The notes under the pieces were generated by a model, which saw nothing but the letters and a program-made list of their open reading frames with translations, was not told the DNA's origin and searched no databases. The translations under genes and the position numbers were made by a program. A stretch of 64,000 bases of DNA, taken from positions 700,861-764,860 of the forward strand of contig NZ_MVJM01000001.1 in the NCBI RefSeq assembly GCF_002156385.1, written 5' to 3'. Source of the stretch: Halalkalibacter urbisdiaboli (GTDB taxonomy: Bacteria; Bacillota; Bacilli; Bacillales; Bacillaceae_D). Every line of letters begins with the position of its first letter. Position 1 is the first letter of the stretch. This document shows positions 63,567 through 64,000 of this stretch, one piece after another.

Positions 63567-64000
63567 TTATGAACGTTTTTTGGACTCAAACCATCTTATT
63601 CGATAACCATTCATAGCTGTTTCCCCTAGAAGGTCAAGAAACCGGTAATTTGCCGTCGCACCTACGATTGCCCCAAAACCCGGTATGAGCTGAAGCATTT
63701 TCGGCAAATCAATATAATCACGATAATTGATTTGGAAGCTTCGCCAATCAACATCAGCTAAGTATGCCTCTTTATCCGGAAGAAGCTCCCGTTCACGCTC
63801 CCAGTTTTCCAATCGTTCTAACAGTTCTAAGCGTTTTTCCTCACTTGTAAAGGCGAGTTGAAATAACAATAATACAAACAAACGCTCACGATAATCACGG
63901 ACATCAAAGCCATATTGGGAAGCAGTATCAAATAGAAATTTCATTTTTATGCTTAAAAGCAAAGGAAAATCGGCTACCCCAAGCAGAAAGCCTCCAGCCC
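63567..64000 (-). CDS. EcsC family protein, 3' part
   Basis: The frame runs from the window edge (reading AGGFLLGVADFPLLLSIKMK from about 63999) to the stop at 63567-63569; the N-terminus lies outside. EcsC proteins are of unknown function, associated with the EcsAB transporter in B. subtilis or found alone. Typical stretches are FDTASQYGFDVRDYRERLFVL and PKMLQLIPGFGAIVGATANYRFLDLLGE (in part). No ecsAB gene is visible in the window. Confidence 0.88.
   Translation of the reverse strand, partial: AGGFLLGVADFPLLLSIKMKFLFDTASQYGFDVRDYRERLFVLLLFQLAFTSEEKRLELLERLENWERERELLPDKEAYLADVDWRSFQINYRDYIDLPKMLQLIPGFGAIVGATANYRFLDLLGETAMNGYRIRWFESKKRS

Overview
The window is a chromosomal segment of a spore-forming Bacillaceae bacterium. 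Evidence for this is the AT-rich low-GC-Firmicute codon use, strong GGAGG-type ribosome binding sites, several sporulation genes (rsfA-like, spoVB, bofC, safA, a YhcN-type spore lipoprotein, spo0B), and a gene order that follows the Bacillus subtilis rarA-relA-secDF-ruvAB-nadBCA-obg arc. SecD and SecF are separate genes here, not the fused SecDF of B. subtilis, and a NhaD/ArsB-type ion transporter is present. Both would fit an alkaliphilic or halotolerant relative such as Alkalihalobacillus or Halalkalibacter; that placement is inference. No prophage, transposase, CRISPR array or tRNA was seen.

Layout. 1-5400: end of rarA, an RsfA-like regulator, the lactate-oxidation operon lutABC, a tiny possibly forespore-expressed gene, and tcdA. 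5400-13700: gndA, a 6S RNA gene, a small unknown gene, hom with a long structured leader, hisS-aspS behind a T-box leader, a small HTH-like protein, and dtd. 13700-24000: relA followed by three tandem 55-bp GC-rich repeats, apt, recJ, a LapA-like membrane protein, a cation efflux protein, secD/secF, comN and a small export protein. 24000-37000: spoVB, a DUF421 protein, a NhaD-like transporter, yajC-tgt-queA, a DUF2905 protein, ruvAB, bofC, a YhcN-type lipoprotein and a repeat-rich safA. 37000-46000: nadBCA divergent from nadS-nadR (NAD synthesis and its repressor), pheBA, obg and spo0B. 46000-54000: a chemoreceptor with an unusual topology, hemEHY and pbpF. 54000-64000: a GntR-ABC-permease operon of YtrA type, a complete liaIHGFSR cell-envelope stress locus, ccdA and the end of an ecsC family gene.

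The genes are mostly housekeeping. The more unusual content is in the non-coding DNA. hom has a consensus sigma-A promoter whose -35 lies inside a perfect 11-bp inverted repeat, and its roughly 170-nt leader carries a competing antiterminator/terminator pair. At least five intergenic regions carry a two-part palindromic element (long conserved palindrome plus terminator-like hairpin), mostly as 3' UTRs. The recJ promoter sits inside the terminator hairpin of the preceding gene. In three genes (nadA, pheA, liaH) the stop codon falls in or next to the loop of the following hairpin.

Starts were moved inward from the longest frame wherever a ribosome binding site clearly pointed to a later codon; each case is stated.
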